Below are positions 1-8,241 of a stretch of DNA of 64,000 bases, piece by piece. A program made the position numbers and the translations under genes. How positions within the stretch are numbered: position 1 is the first letter of the stretch; each line of letters begins with the position of its first letter. The notes beneath the pieces were generated by a model. It saw nothing but the letters and a program-made list of their open reading frames with translations. It ran no database searches and was not told the DNA's origin. Location of the stretch: NCBI GenBank assembly GCA_031287575.1, contig JAITSV010000021.1, positions 1 to 64,000 on the forward strand, given 5' to 3'. This DNA comes from Desulfovibrio sp. GTDB lineage: Bacteria; Desulfobacterota; Desulfovibrionia; Desulfovibrionales; Desulfovibrionaceae.

Positions 1-81
1 CTTGCAGTTGCCAGACCGCAGGCCTTTCATAACAAATCAAAAGGAGTTTTTCTTACACCACCATAGCTGTAAGCTTACGAG

Positions 82-106
82 AACCCCGCGCATAGCGCGG
101 GGTTTT
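82..106 (+). terminator. Rho-independent terminator of an upstream plus-strand gene
   Basis: A 10-bp stem (82-91 with 95-104) with a three-base loop is followed by a short T run. It probably ends a gene lying left of the window. Bases 1-81 hold no recognisable gene, only an AT-richer tail. Confidence 0.75.
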
Positions 107-116
107 CTACATACAA

Positions 117-146
117 AAAGGCCCGCCCCCCGTAGGGCGGGCCTTT
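117..146. terminator. Bidirectional terminator downstream of ald
   Basis: A 12-bp perfect stem (117-128 with 135-146) is flanked by A residues on the left and T residues on the right, so it can act on both strands. On the minus strand it lies about 135 bases after the ald stop. Bases 147-282 hold nothing else I recognise. Confidence 0.75.
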
Positions 147-282
147 ACCGCGAATGCGACGAACACTCGCGGGGCCGGGAAGGCAAAGGCAGGGACCGGG
201 AAAATGCGGTGCGCGGGCCGGACGGCGGGCGGTCCGTCCGGCCCCGCGCGGAGGTGCAGGATGAAGTCCGCCCCAAAGGGGA

Positions 283-1398
283 CTAATTCAGGAAGGTATC
301 CACGGAAACGTAGTCCAGGCCAAAGGCCTCGGCCACGCCCTTGAAGGTGATCTTGCCGTCGATGACGTTGGCGCCCTTGGCGATTTCGCAGCTGTCCTGC
401 ATGGCGCGCTTCCAGCCCTTGTTGGCGAGGGTCAGCGCGTAGGGCAGGGTGGCGTTGGTCAGGGCCAGGGTAGAGGTCTTGGCCACGGCGCCGGGCATGT
501 TGGCCACGCAGTAGTGCACCACGCCGTCCACCACGAAGGTGGGGTCGGTGTGGGTGGTGGCCTTCGAGGTTTCGAAGCAGCCGCCCTGGTCGATGGCCAC
601 GTCCACCATCACGGCGCCCTTCTTCATGGTCTTCAGCATGTCGCGGGTGACCAGCTTGGGGGCCTTGGCGCCGGTAACCAGCACCGCGCCCACCACCACG
701 TCGGCCTCGCGCACCAGCTTGCGCACGGTGGCCGGGGACGACATGAGCGGGAAGCAGTTGGAGGGCATCACTTCGCTGAGGTGGCGCAGGCGGTCCAGGC
801 TCATGTCCAGGATGTACACCTTGGCGCCCAGGCCGCAGGCCATCCGGGCCGCATGGGTGCCCACCACGCCGCCGCCGATGACCACCACGGTGCCGGGGTC
901 CACCCCGGGCACGCCGCCCAGCAGCACGCCGTTGCCGCCCTGGGCCATTTCCAGGTACTTGGCGCCCTGCTGGATGGCCATGCGCCCGGCCACTTCGCTC
1001 ATGGGGGTGAGCAGGGGCAGGCTGCCGTCGGCCTTCTGGATGGTTTCATAGGCGATGCACACCGCGCCGCTCTTGATCAGGGCCTGGGTCTGCGGTTCGT
1101 CGGCGGCCAGGTGCAGGTAGGTGAACACGATCTGGCCGGGGCGGATCATGCCGTATTCGGACGCCTGCGGCTCCTTGACGTGCATGACCATGTCGGACTT
1201 GGCGTAGATTTCGGCCGGGGTGGCCACGATGGTGGCGCCCGCTTCCGCATAGGCTTCGTCGGCAAAGCCGCTGCCCGCGCCGGCGTTCTTTTCCACCAGC
1301 AGGGTGTGCCCGGCGTGCACCATCACCTCGACCCCGGCGGGGGTCATGGCGACGCGGTTTTCTTCCTTCTTGATTTCCTTCAGGATGCCAACGATCAT
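283..1398 (-). CDS. ald: Alanine dehydrogenase
   Basis: NAD-dependent L-alanine dehydrogenase (alanine to pyruvate and ammonia), cytosolic, 371 residues, the normal family length. The N-terminus [20 protein letters not shown] is the family signature, the Rossmann motif [10 protein letters not shown] lies mid-protein, and the substrate-domain [10 protein letters not shown] motif is present. The start at 1398 is preceded by a GGAGG Shine-Dalgarno; an upstream extension of the open frame is low-complexity and not conserved. The gene lies downstream of, and in the same direction as, a TyrR-like sigma-54 activator, across a 365-base gap with repeated GGTCTGA motifs. This suggests amino-acid-responsive control. 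Alanine is a good carbon and electron source for many sulfate reducers. Confidence 0.95.
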   Translation of the reverse strand: MIVGILKEIKKEENRVAMTPAGVEVMVHAGHTLLVEKNAGAGSGFADEAYAEAGATIVATPAEIYAKSDMVMHVKEPQASEYGMIRPGQIVFTYLHLAADEPQTQALIKSGAVCIAYETIQKADGSLPLLTPMSEVAGRMAIQQGAKYLEMAQGGNGVLLGGVPGVDPGTVVVIGGGVVGTHAARMACGLGAKVYILDMSLDRLRHLSEVMPSNCFPLMSSPATVRKLVREADVVVGAVLVTGAKAPKLVTRDMLKTMKKGAVMVDVAIDQGGCFETSKATTHTDPTFVVDGVVHYCVANMPGAVAKTSTLALTNATLPYALTLANKGWKRAMQDSCEIAKGANVIDGKITFKGVAEAFGLDYVSVDTFLN

Positions 1399-1670
1399 CT
1401 GAGCCTCCAGATACGCCGGTGGTGCGGCGCGTTGCGGTGCGTTTCGGTGCGCTGTGAAAACCCCGGACAGGGCGCGCCCGCGCGGGCGCTGCTCCTCCAA
1501 AGCAAACACCTTGCCAACTTGCCGGAAAATCGGAGAAAACGCGGAAATTTCCGGGCGAGTCACAAAAACGCAAATCGGACCAGTGAGTTGCGAATACAAA
1601 AAGAAGATGCGCAGGGCAGGGGAACGGCGGGGAATGGGAGCGGCACGGCGCGGGACCGCACGCAAAGTGG

Positions 1671-1770
1671 AAATAAATCAGACCACTGTTTAGATAAACA
1701 AGGCATAAAACCCGAAATTACGCCGCAGGCAGAATGGAATATTTTCAGACCGCTGGAAGATTTTCAGACC
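1671..1770 (-). repeat. Three GGTCTGA(A/T)4-type repeats upstream of ald
   Basis: On the minus strand GGTCTGAAAAT occurs at 1770-1760 and 1751-1741 (19 bases apart), and the related GGTCTGATTTA at 1684-1674. They sit between the regulator and ald, the first overlapping the regulator stop codon. They are candidate activator-binding sites for ald. I saw no -24/-12 element with correct spacing in 1399-1763, so the promoter is unassigned and the rest of that gap is featureless to me. Confidence 0.4.
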
Positions 1771-3557
1771 ACCCTCAGGCCGTGCTTCCGCAACTTGTCA
1801 AGCAGGGCCGTATGGGAAATTCCTAATTTTCTTGCTGCTTTCCGCACACTTCCTGCGGCGGCCACCGCATCGGTGATGATCCGTTTTTCAAAAACGGCAA
1901 TCATGTCCTTGAGCCGCCCTTCCCCGTCATGGCGGAGCGTGGGGTGATGCTCGTGGCCCGAGGCCAGGGCCGCCGCATCGGCCACGGTATCGGCCACGCC
2001 GTCGGCCAGCCGGGCCGACTCGCCGAACAGTCCGCCTTCCAGCTCGTGCGCGAAAAGGATGAACCGCGCGCCCACCACCTCGTCCGGGCACAGGATGGCG
2101 GCGCGCTCCACCACGTTCTTCAGTTCGCGCACGTTGCCCGGCCAGTGGTGGCCCGCAAGGCGCGCCAGCGCCCCCGGCGACAGGCTGCGCACCGGCCCGC
2201 CCAGCCGGGCGGCCAGCCCCAGCAGAAAGTGCTCCGCCAGCACGGCGATGTCCTCGGGCCGCTCCTTCAGGGGCGGAATGTGGATGGGCAGCACGTTGAT
2301 GCGGTAGTACAGGTCCTGCCGGAAGCGCCCTTCCTCCACCAGCCGCTCCAGGGTGCGGTTGGTGGCGGTGATGATGCGCACGTCCACGGGCACCTCCGCC
2401 GTGCCGCCCACCCGGCGCACGCTGCCCTCCTGCATCACCCGCAGCATCTTGGCCTGCGAGGCCAGCGGCATGTCGCCTATCTCGTCCAGCAGCACCGTGC
2501 CGCCGCGCGCCGTCTCGAACAGGCCGGGCTTGCCCTCGCGCCGCCCGCCGGTGAAGGCCCCGGCCTCGTAGCCGAACAGCTCGCTTTCCAGCAGCTGTTC
2601 CGGCAGGGCCGCGCAGTTCACCGGCACGAACGGTCCCTGCCGCCCGCTTGCGGTGTGGATGGCCCGCGCGAACAATTCCTTGCCGGTGCCGCTCTCCCCC
2701 CGGATGGCGATGATGGAATCCGTCGTGGCCACGCGCCGGGCAAAGGAAATGGCAAAGCCGATGGCCGGGTGCTGGCCCACGATGTCGCCGAAGGTCACCT
2801 GCGTCGGCTCGGTGATGGAGCGGGCCAGCTTGCGGATTTCGCGCATGTCGCGCGTCACTTCCACCGCGCCGATGATGCGTCCCTCTCCGTCGCGGATGGG
2901 CCTGCGGGTGACGAAGAATTGCAGCCGCCCGCCGCCGGGGGTGGCCACCTCGCGCTTGGCGTCCACCAGTTCGCGTCCGGACAGGCAGTCCAGGATGCCC
3001 CGGTCGGGCAGGCCCAGCGCGTCCAGCGGCAGGCCGGACAGGTCGGCGGCGAAGGCACCCGATGTGCCCGCGGCCGTGGAGCCGGTGGGGGCGGCGGGGA
3101 CGCCCGGTGCGCCGGTACATCCATAGGCCTCGCGGGCCACCTTGTTGATGGAGGTCACCCGCCCCTCCGCGTCGATGGACAGCACCCCGTCACGCAGGTT
3201 GTCCAGCAGCACCAGAAAGCGGTTGGCGCGCTCCTCGGCGGGCAGGGTATCCACGATGCGGAATTCCAGCAGGTCGGGGATGCGGCCCAGGGTTTCGAAC
3301 AGGGCGGCGCGGTCCACGTCGCGCGAACTGTCGGCCTCCAGGTACACGAAGGCGCGGTCCATACCCAAGGATGGGGCGGGAGTGGGGGCGGATGCAGGGG
3401 TTGGGGCGGGGCCGCTGGCGAGCGGGGCCGCCGCACCGCCGGGGCGGCGCTCCACTTCCATGGAGACGATGGACAGCGCCTGCCCGGCCAGCAGCGAGGA
3501 CAGGTCGGACACGATGCCCACCCTGTCTCGAAAGATGCATTCCATTCGTAGTTTCAT
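1764..3557 (-). CDS. Sigma-54-type transcriptional regulator, TyrR-like (ACT-PAS-AAA+-HTH)
   Basis: 597 residues. The N-terminus (MKLRMECIFRDRVGIVSDLS) is an ACT-type amino-acid-binding domain interrupted by a Pro/Ala-rich linker around residues 40-65. A PAS domain follows (about 115-235), then an AAA+ domain with Walker A GESGTGKE and Walker B LLDEIGDMP, and a C-terminal Fis-type helix-turn-helix (AARKLGISHTALLDKL). The sigma-54 contact loop reads GAFTGG rather than GAFTGA; E. coli TyrR also departs from GAFTGA and uses sigma-70. It lies just upstream of ald on the same strand and is probably its regulator. The effector is inferred to be an amino acid. Confidence 0.88.
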   Translation of the reverse strand: MKLRMECIFRDRVGIVSDLSSLLAGQALSIVSMEVERRPGGAAAPLASGPAPTPASAPTPAPSLGMDRAFVYLEADSSRDVDRAALFETLGRIPDLLEFRIVDTLPAEERANRFLVLLDNLRDGVLSIDAEGRVTSINKVAREAYGCTGAPGVPAAPTGSTAAGTSGAFAADLSGLPLDALGLPDRGILDCLSGRELVDAKREVATPGGGRLQFFVTRRPIRDGEGRIIGAVEVTRDMREIRKLARSITEPTQVTFGDIVGQHPAIGFAISFARRVATTDSIIAIRGESGTGKELFARAIHTASGRQGPFVPVNCAALPEQLLESELFGYEAGAFTGGRREGKPGLFETARGGTVLLDEIGDMPLASQAKMLRVMQEGSVRRVGGTAEVPVDVRIITATNRTLERLVEEGRFRQDLYYRINVLPIHIPPLKERPEDIAVLAEHFLLGLAARLGGPVRSLSPGALARLAGHHWPGNVRELKNVVERAAILCPDEVVGARFILFAHELEGGLFGESARLADGVADTVADAAALASGHEHHPTLRHDGEGRLKDMIAVFEKRIITDAVAAAGSVRKAARKLGISHTALLDKLRKHGLRVV

Positions 3558-3634
3558 GCGTGCGTCTTCCGGTACGGGGTGGGCGTGGCGGCTTCCCTGT
3601 GGTGGCCTGTTGTGCCCTGTTTCGGATGACGCGG

Positions 3635-4141
3635 CTAGTCCGCGCTCCGGGATTCAGCGGCGCCGGCCATGCCGGGCACCGGCTGGTCCTTGCTGTAGGC
3701 GGTGGCCTGGCAGATGGCGATGAGCGTGCCTTCGCCGTCGGTGATGCGGATCTCGTAGGTGGCCACCCGCCTGGCGGCGCTGATCTCGCGCGCCTCGGCC
3801 GTCAGCGGCCCGCGCTTGCCGGGCGCCAGGAACGAAATGGAGGTGTTCAGGTTCACGCTGACCCTGCCGCGCGTGTTGCAGGCCACGGCAAAGGCCAGGT
3901 CCGCCACGGCGAAGATGGCCCCGCCGTGGGCCATGCCCACGCCGTTGCGGTGGTGCGCGTCCAGGGGCATGACGGCGCGGGCATAGCCGCGCGCGGCCTC
4001 GGTGATCTCGATGCCCAGGTGCTTGGCGAACATGTCGCGCTCGGCGATGAACCGGCGGACGTGCTCCATGTCGTCACCTGGAACGGGCGCAAGGGGGGAG
4101 CCGGAACCGGCGGAAGAGGAGGCGGGCGGCGTAGCTGACAT
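3635..4141 (-). CDS. PaaI-type hot-dog thioesterase
   Basis: 168 residues, single hot-dog fold. The family core HRNGVGMAHGGAIFAVADLA contains the HGG segment that positions the catalytic region, as in PaaI and acyl-CoA thioesterases, which hydrolyse acyl- or aryl-CoA. The start at 4141 has a GGAG Shine-Dalgarno seven bases upstream; the first ~25 residues are low-complexity, so a later start at the MEHVRRF methionine is possible. It is in the same direction as the TyrR-like regulator, 77 bases before it, and may share a transcript. The substrate cannot be told from sequence. Confidence 0.85.
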   Translation of the reverse strand: MSATPPASSSAGSGSPLAPVPGDDMEHVRRFIAERDMFAKHLGIEITEAARGYARAVMPLDAHHRNGVGMAHGGAIFAVADLAFAVACNTRGRVSVNLNTSISFLAPGKRGPLTAEAREISAARRVATYEIRITDGEGTLIAICQATAYSKDQPVPGMAGAAESRSAD

Positions 4142-4556
4142 GGCGTCTCCGCGCGGGGGTGCGCGCAACTGCGTGGACGGAGCGACTGTGGCCGGGACAG
4201 GCATGAGCGAATACAGGCACGAGCGGATCGGGCCGGTTCACGAAAGCGTGAAACTGTCGGACGGCAAGGCGCACCGTAGCGGCAGGACCCCCACCTTGTC
4301 GAGGGGCTACGGAGCATCGGCGGGGCCGCCGCACCCCGCGCCACTTGCCTGCCGCACCGCGCGGGACTATGCAGGACGGGCACCCGGCGGAAAACGCGCC
4401 CGCACTGCGCCCCCTCCGGTCCACGACATCCATACATGTACAAACGCGCCTGGCGGGAATGCGCGTCTGGCGGATCCGCCCCCCTGCCGCCTGCCCACCA
4501 CGGATTTACGCCACGCCACCTCTTGCCCTCGGGGGCGGACCTGCCCGGAGGATTCC
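4142..4556. other. Divergent intergenic region, no gene seen
   Basis: 415 bases between the thioesterase (minus) and the LysE-type exporter (plus). It must carry both promoters. The only local feature I noticed is an 8-bp TACATGTA palindrome near 4433. Open frames across it are shadows of GC-rich DNA. Confidence 0.4.
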
Positions 4557-5264
4557 ATGACCGTCCATTCCCTTGCCGCCCTGGCCGTGGCCCTGTTCAT
4601 CCTGGCCATCACCCCCGGCCCCGGCGTGTTCGCCGTGCTGTCCGCCGCCCTGGGACGCGGCCTGCCCACGGCACTGACCCTTACGGTGGGCATCATCTGC
4701 GGCGACCTGATCTTTCTGCTGCTGGCCATGGCCGGGCTGACCGTGCTGGCGGAAAGCATGGGCGAGCTGTTCCTGGTGGTGCGCCTTGGCGGCGCGGCCT
4801 ACATGATCTGGCTGGGCATCGGCCTGTGGCGCGGCGCGACCACGGCCCGGCCCATGGCCGCGTCGGAAGGGTCGGCGTCCGAAGTGACCGCACCCGAAGG
4901 GGCGGAGTCCGGCGCGGACACCGTGTGCGGCACCGTGCCGCTGCACGCGCCAACCCCGTTGCGCCCGTTGCGCCCGTTGCGCACCATCTGCGGCGGCCTG
5001 GCCCTGACCCTGGGCAACCCCAAGGTCATCGTGTTCTACGTGGGCTTTCTGCCCACCTTCGTGGACCTGCGCACCCTGGACGCCACGGGCGCCGCGCTGG
5101 TGGCCGCCACCACGGTGGGCGTGGTGGGCTGCGTGCTGGGCGGCTACGCGGTGATGGCCGCGCGCGCCCGGCGCATGCTGTCCACCCCGCGCGCCACCCG
5201 GCTGCTGCATCGCGGCGCGGGCGCGGTGATGGTGGGCACGGGCGCGGCCATCGCCACCCGCTGA
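4557..5264 (+). CDS. LysE/RhtB family amino-acid exporter
   Basis: 235 residues, six predicted membrane spans. The N-terminus has the LysE/RhtB signature (AITPGPGVFAVLSAALGRG) and the GNPKVIVFYVGFLPTF segment typical of the second half. Between spans three and four is a ~45-residue loop richer in Ala/Gly/Pro than usual, with a short CGTTGCGCC nucleotide repeat near 4961-4987. GGAGG lies seven bases before the ATG. It exports an amino acid or similar small metabolite across the inner membrane; the substrate is unknown. Two further exporters of this superfamily lie at 33.3 and 45.1 kb. Confidence 0.88.
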   Translation: MTVHSLAALAVALFILAITPGPGVFAVLSAALGRGLPTALTLTVGIICGDLIFLLLAMAGLTVLAESMGELFLVVRLGGAAYMIWLGIGLWRGATTARPMAASEGSASEVTAPEGAESGADTVCGTVPLHAPTPLRPLRPLRTICGGLALTLGNPKVIVFYVGFLPTFVDLRTLDATGAALVAATTVGVVGCVLGGYAVMAARARRMLSTPRATRLLHRGAGAVMVGTGAAIATR

Positions 5265-5393
5265 CCCGGCCCGCATGCGCCATCCGGTGCACGGAGCCTC
5301 CCGCGCTGACATCTCCCGAACCACACTTCCGACTCACCCGGCCCCACCTGATCGGGACCCGGCCTCCTGCCCCGACGGCATGCCCGCCTTTTC

Positions 5394-5423
5394 AGCGCCC
5401 CCGGTTTTTACGCCGGGGGCGCT
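5394..5423. terminator. Hairpin, probable weak terminator
   Basis: An 11-bp perfect inverted repeat (5394-5404 with 5413-5423) and an 8-base T-rich loop, without a strong flanking T run. It lies about 130 bases after the exporter stop. The rest of 5265-5571 holds only a tandem GGTGACAGCA pair at about 5540-5559. Confidence 0.5.
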
Positions 5424-5571
5424 AAACCTTTGCGCCGTCACACCGAAAAGACCAGCGGGCGCCTTGCGCGCCACGTCCTTCACACGGCGGTGGCAGGGGA
5501 CAAGGGGTACAGGGGACCGGAGGAACACCGGGCCATCCCGGTGACAGCAGGTGACAGCAGGGGGCAGCGCC

Positions 5572-6675
5572 ATGCACGCGCCGCGCATTTCCGTGGTGGT
5601 GGCCAACCACAACTACGGACGCTTTCTCGACCGCTTCTTCGGCGCGCTGGCCGCGCAGACCTTTCCGCCCGACGCGGTGGAAGTGGTCTTCGTGGATGAT
5701 GCCAGCAGCGACGATTCGCGCGAGCGCGCCCGCCGCTGGCAGGCCGACGGCCCGTGGGCGGCGTTCCGCGTGCTGGCCCTGCCGCGCGTGGGCAGGCCCG
5801 GCCCGGTGCGCAACGCCGGGGCAAAGGCGGCGCGCGGTCCCTTCCTGCTGTTCTGCGACCCGGACGACTACCTGGCACCGGACTTTCTGCGCCTGACCCA
5901 CGCGGCCCTGACGGAGCCCTGCGGGCTGGCCGGACGGGAAGGACCGACCGAACTGGCCGAACCGACTGAACTGGCCGAACTGGCCGAACTGGAAGGGCAC
6001 AACGACGCGCCCGGCATCACCGGTAGCGCCCCCGGCCCGCACTCCCTGCGCGATCTGGCCCACGCGGCGCTGCATGCCGCCGGGGCCAAGGGCGGTCCTG
6101 CGCCCGGTGACCTTCCCGGAAACCTGTCTGGCGGCATCCCCCCGCACGGCACCAGCCGCCCGCACATCGCCTGTGTGGACTACATCGAGGAATCGCCTGC
6201 CGGTTCGCGGGTGGTGCGGGTGCCGGAGTTTCATCCGGACCTGTTGCGCACCCAGAACCTGTTCCACACCACCTCGCTGCTACGGCGCGAGGTGTGGCTG
6301 GCCAGCCGGGGCTTCCGCGCCGAAACGGCCTACGAGGACTGGGATTTCTGGGTGCAGGCGGCCATGGGGGGGTTCGGTGTGGTGCGCGTGGCGCAGCCGC
6401 TGCTGCACTACGTGTTTCACGACGCCAACTACTCGCACGCGGCCCGCGCCGACGACGGCAGGGCCAAGGCGCGCATCGTGCGCGACAACCCGGCCTTCTT
6501 CGAGTCCGAGGTACGGGCCTGGGCGCGCGCCCTGCTGCGCGGCGAACCGTGGGCGGCCCCCTTCAGCCGTGGGGTCATTCCCCGCGCCGCCGACATCCGC
6601 GCCCTGCGCGAACTGTTCGTGGCCCGCATGGGCGCGGCGCGGGCGGGGGAGATATTCTCCCGCGTGGGATTATAG
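5572..6675 (+). CDS. Glycosyltransferase family 2 protein
   Basis: 367 residues, GT-A fold. The start ISVVVANHNYGRFLDRFF is the canonical nucleotide-sugar-binding strand; VFVDDASSDDS supplies the first Asp pair and FCDPDDYLAPDF the metal-binding DxD-type motif. A low-complexity insert (TELAEPTELAELAELE, around residues 125-140) interrupts the middle of the domain; it comes from an imperfect nucleotide repeat and is probably a surface loop. The YEDWDFWVQAAMGGF segment is the usual acceptor-side ED motif. No transmembrane segment. It stands alone between an exporter and a two-component system, so the target glycan is unknown. The start is chosen at the conserved N-terminus; GTG codons lie just upstream. 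Confidence 0.85.
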   Translation: MHAPRISVVVANHNYGRFLDRFFGALAAQTFPPDAVEVVFVDDASSDDSRERARRWQADGPWAAFRVLALPRVGRPGPVRNAGAKAARGPFLLFCDPDDYLAPDFLRLTHAALTEPCGLAGREGPTELAEPTELAELAELEGHNDAPGITGSAPGPHSLRDLAHAALHAAGAKGGPAPGDLPGNLSGGIPPHGTSRPHIACVDYIEESPAGSRVVRVPEFHPDLLRTQNLFHTTSLLRREVWLASRGFRAETAYEDWDFWVQAAMGGFGVVRVAQPLLHYVFHDANYSHAARADDGRAKARIVRDNPAFFESEVRAWARALLRGEPWAAPFSRGVIPRAADIRALRELFVARMGAARAGEIFSRVGL

Positions 6676-6813
6676 CGGACAGCCCCGTAAAAGCGTCCAC
6701 GACGCCCACCCACCCTCAGAAAATGCGGCGGGCGAAACTGGCCGTGCCACGCTCCGCCCGCCCCGTAACGTCCGTCATGTTGCGTCCGCCATGCCCCGCC
6801 CGCCTGACGACAC

Positions 6814-8241
6814 CTATTCCAGATCGTACTTCTTCAGCTTGTTGTGCAGGGTGGCGCGGGTGATGCCCAGACGGCGCGCCGCCTCGCTCTTGTTGTCGGC
6901 GGTCTCGCGCAGGGTGGCGATGATGGCCCGGCGCTCCAGATCCTCCAGCGACAACCCGGCATAGGGGGCCAGCCCGTCACCGTCGGCGGGGGCATTGCCC
7001 GCGCCAGCTTCGCCGGTGCCAGCGCTTCCGCCCCCTCCAACGTTCCCATTTCCCCCGCCCCCGAAATGCAGCGGCAGCTCGCGCTCGGTCACGTAGTCAC
7101 CGGTGGCCAGAATCACGGCGCGTTCGATGGCGTTTTCCAGTTCGCGCACGTTGCCGGGCCAGTCGTGGCGCAGCATCTGGTCCATGGCCTGCGGGGTAAA
7201 CCCCTTGAGGTGCTTGCGGTTCTTTTCCGTATAACGGTCCAGAAAGAACGCGGCCAGCAGGGGCACGTCGCCCGCGCGCTCGCGCAGGGCGGGCACATGC
7301 ACGGCGATGACGTTGAGCCGGTAGTACAGGTCTTCCCGGAACCGCCCCGCCGCCGCCTCTTCGCGCAAATCCCGGTTGGTGGCGGCAATGACCCGCACGT
7401 CCACGGTAAGCGGGGTGTCGCTGCCCACCCGCTGCACCTCGCCCTGTTGCAGGGCGCGCAGCAGCTTTGCCTGCAACGTCAGGGGCATCTCGCCTATTTC
7501 GTCCAGAAACAGGGTGCCGCCGTCGGCCTGCACGAAGCGCCCCTCGCGCCGCCGGTCGGCCCCGGTGAAGGCCCCGCGCTCGTGGCCGAACAGTTCAGAC
7601 TCCAGCAGGGTTTCGGTCAGCGCGGCGCAGTTCACGGTGACCAGCGGCTTTGTGGCCCGGTGGCTGGCGGCGTGCAGGGCGCGGGCCACCAATTCCTTGC
7701 CGGTGCCCGATTCGCCGGTAATCAGCACGGTGGCCTCGGACGGAGCCACCGTGGCGATCATCTCCACCAGTTCATGCATGGGCGCGCTGCGACCGATAAT
7801 GCCATGCGGCGCACCCGGCGCGCCCCCCTGTGAGGTCAGGCGTTCGCGCAATTCGCGGTTTTCGCTGGCCAGCCGGGTGTGATCCAGCGCGCGCTCCAGG
7901 GTATGACGCAGCACGTCGAAGTCCAGCGGCTTGGTCAGGTAGTCATAGGCCCCGGTGCGCAGCGCCTCCACGGCGGTATCCACCGACGAGAAGGCGGTCA
8001 TGATCAGCACCGGCGTGGCCGGGTTCCAGGCCAGGATGTGGTGCAGCGCCGCAATGCCGTCCATGCGGGCCATGCGCACGTCCATGAGCACGGCGTCCCA
8101 GGCGCGCTGGCGCACCTTTTCCACGGCGGATTCGCCGTCGTCGGCCTCTTCCGTGGCGTAGCCCCAGCCGCGCAGCATGGTGCGCAGCATGGAGCGGTGC
8201 GCCGCGTCGTCGTCCACGATGAGGATGGTGGCGGTGCTCAT
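6814..8241 (-). CDS. zraR: NtrC-family response regulator, ZraR-like
   Basis: 475 residues. A receiver domain ([11 protein letters not shown], phospho-acceptor Asp in [13 protein letters not shown], Lys in YLTKPLDF) is followed by an AAA+ sigma-54 domain with GESGTGKE, an intact GAFTGA loop and [12 protein letters not shown] Gly-rich linker (about residues 395-425) precedes a Fis-type helix-turn-helix ([16 protein letters not shown]). Its start overlaps the stop of the kinase gene by ATGA, indicating translational coupling. The consensus -24/-12 promoter in front of the neighbouring zraP-like gene is its likely target. Assignment to the Zra type rests on kinase/periplasmic-protein context. 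Confidence 0.9.
   Translation of the reverse strand: MSTATILIVDDDAAHRSMLRTMLRGWGYATEEADDGESAVEKVRQRAWDAVLMDVRMARMDGIAALHHILAWNPATPVLIMTAFSSVDTAVEALRTGAYDYLTKPLDFDVLRHTLERALDHTRLASENRELRERLTSQGGAPGAPHGIIGRSAPMHELVEMIATVAPSEATVLITGESGTGKELVARALHAASHRATKPLVTVNCAALTETLLESELFGHERGAFTGADRRREGRFVQADGGTLFLDEIGEMPLTLQAKLLRALQQGEVQRVGSDTPLTVDVRVIAATNRDLREEAAAGRFREDLYYRLNVIAVHVPALRERAGDVPLLAAFFLDRYTEKNRKHLKGFTPQAMDQMLRHDWPGNVRELENAIERAVILATGDYVTERELPLHFGGGGNGNVGGGGSAGTGEAGAGNAPADGDGLAPYAGLSLEDLERRAIIATLRETADNKSEAARRLGITRATLHNKLKKYDLE

Noticed and set aside
2..286. An open frame across the first 286 bases
   Set aside because: It runs through two terminator hairpins, has no recognisable domain and no ribosome-binding site.
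1568..1586. A sigma-54 promoter for ald on the minus strand (TGGTCCGATTTGC)
   Set aside because: The GG and GC are only eight bases apart instead of ten and the -24 block is poor.
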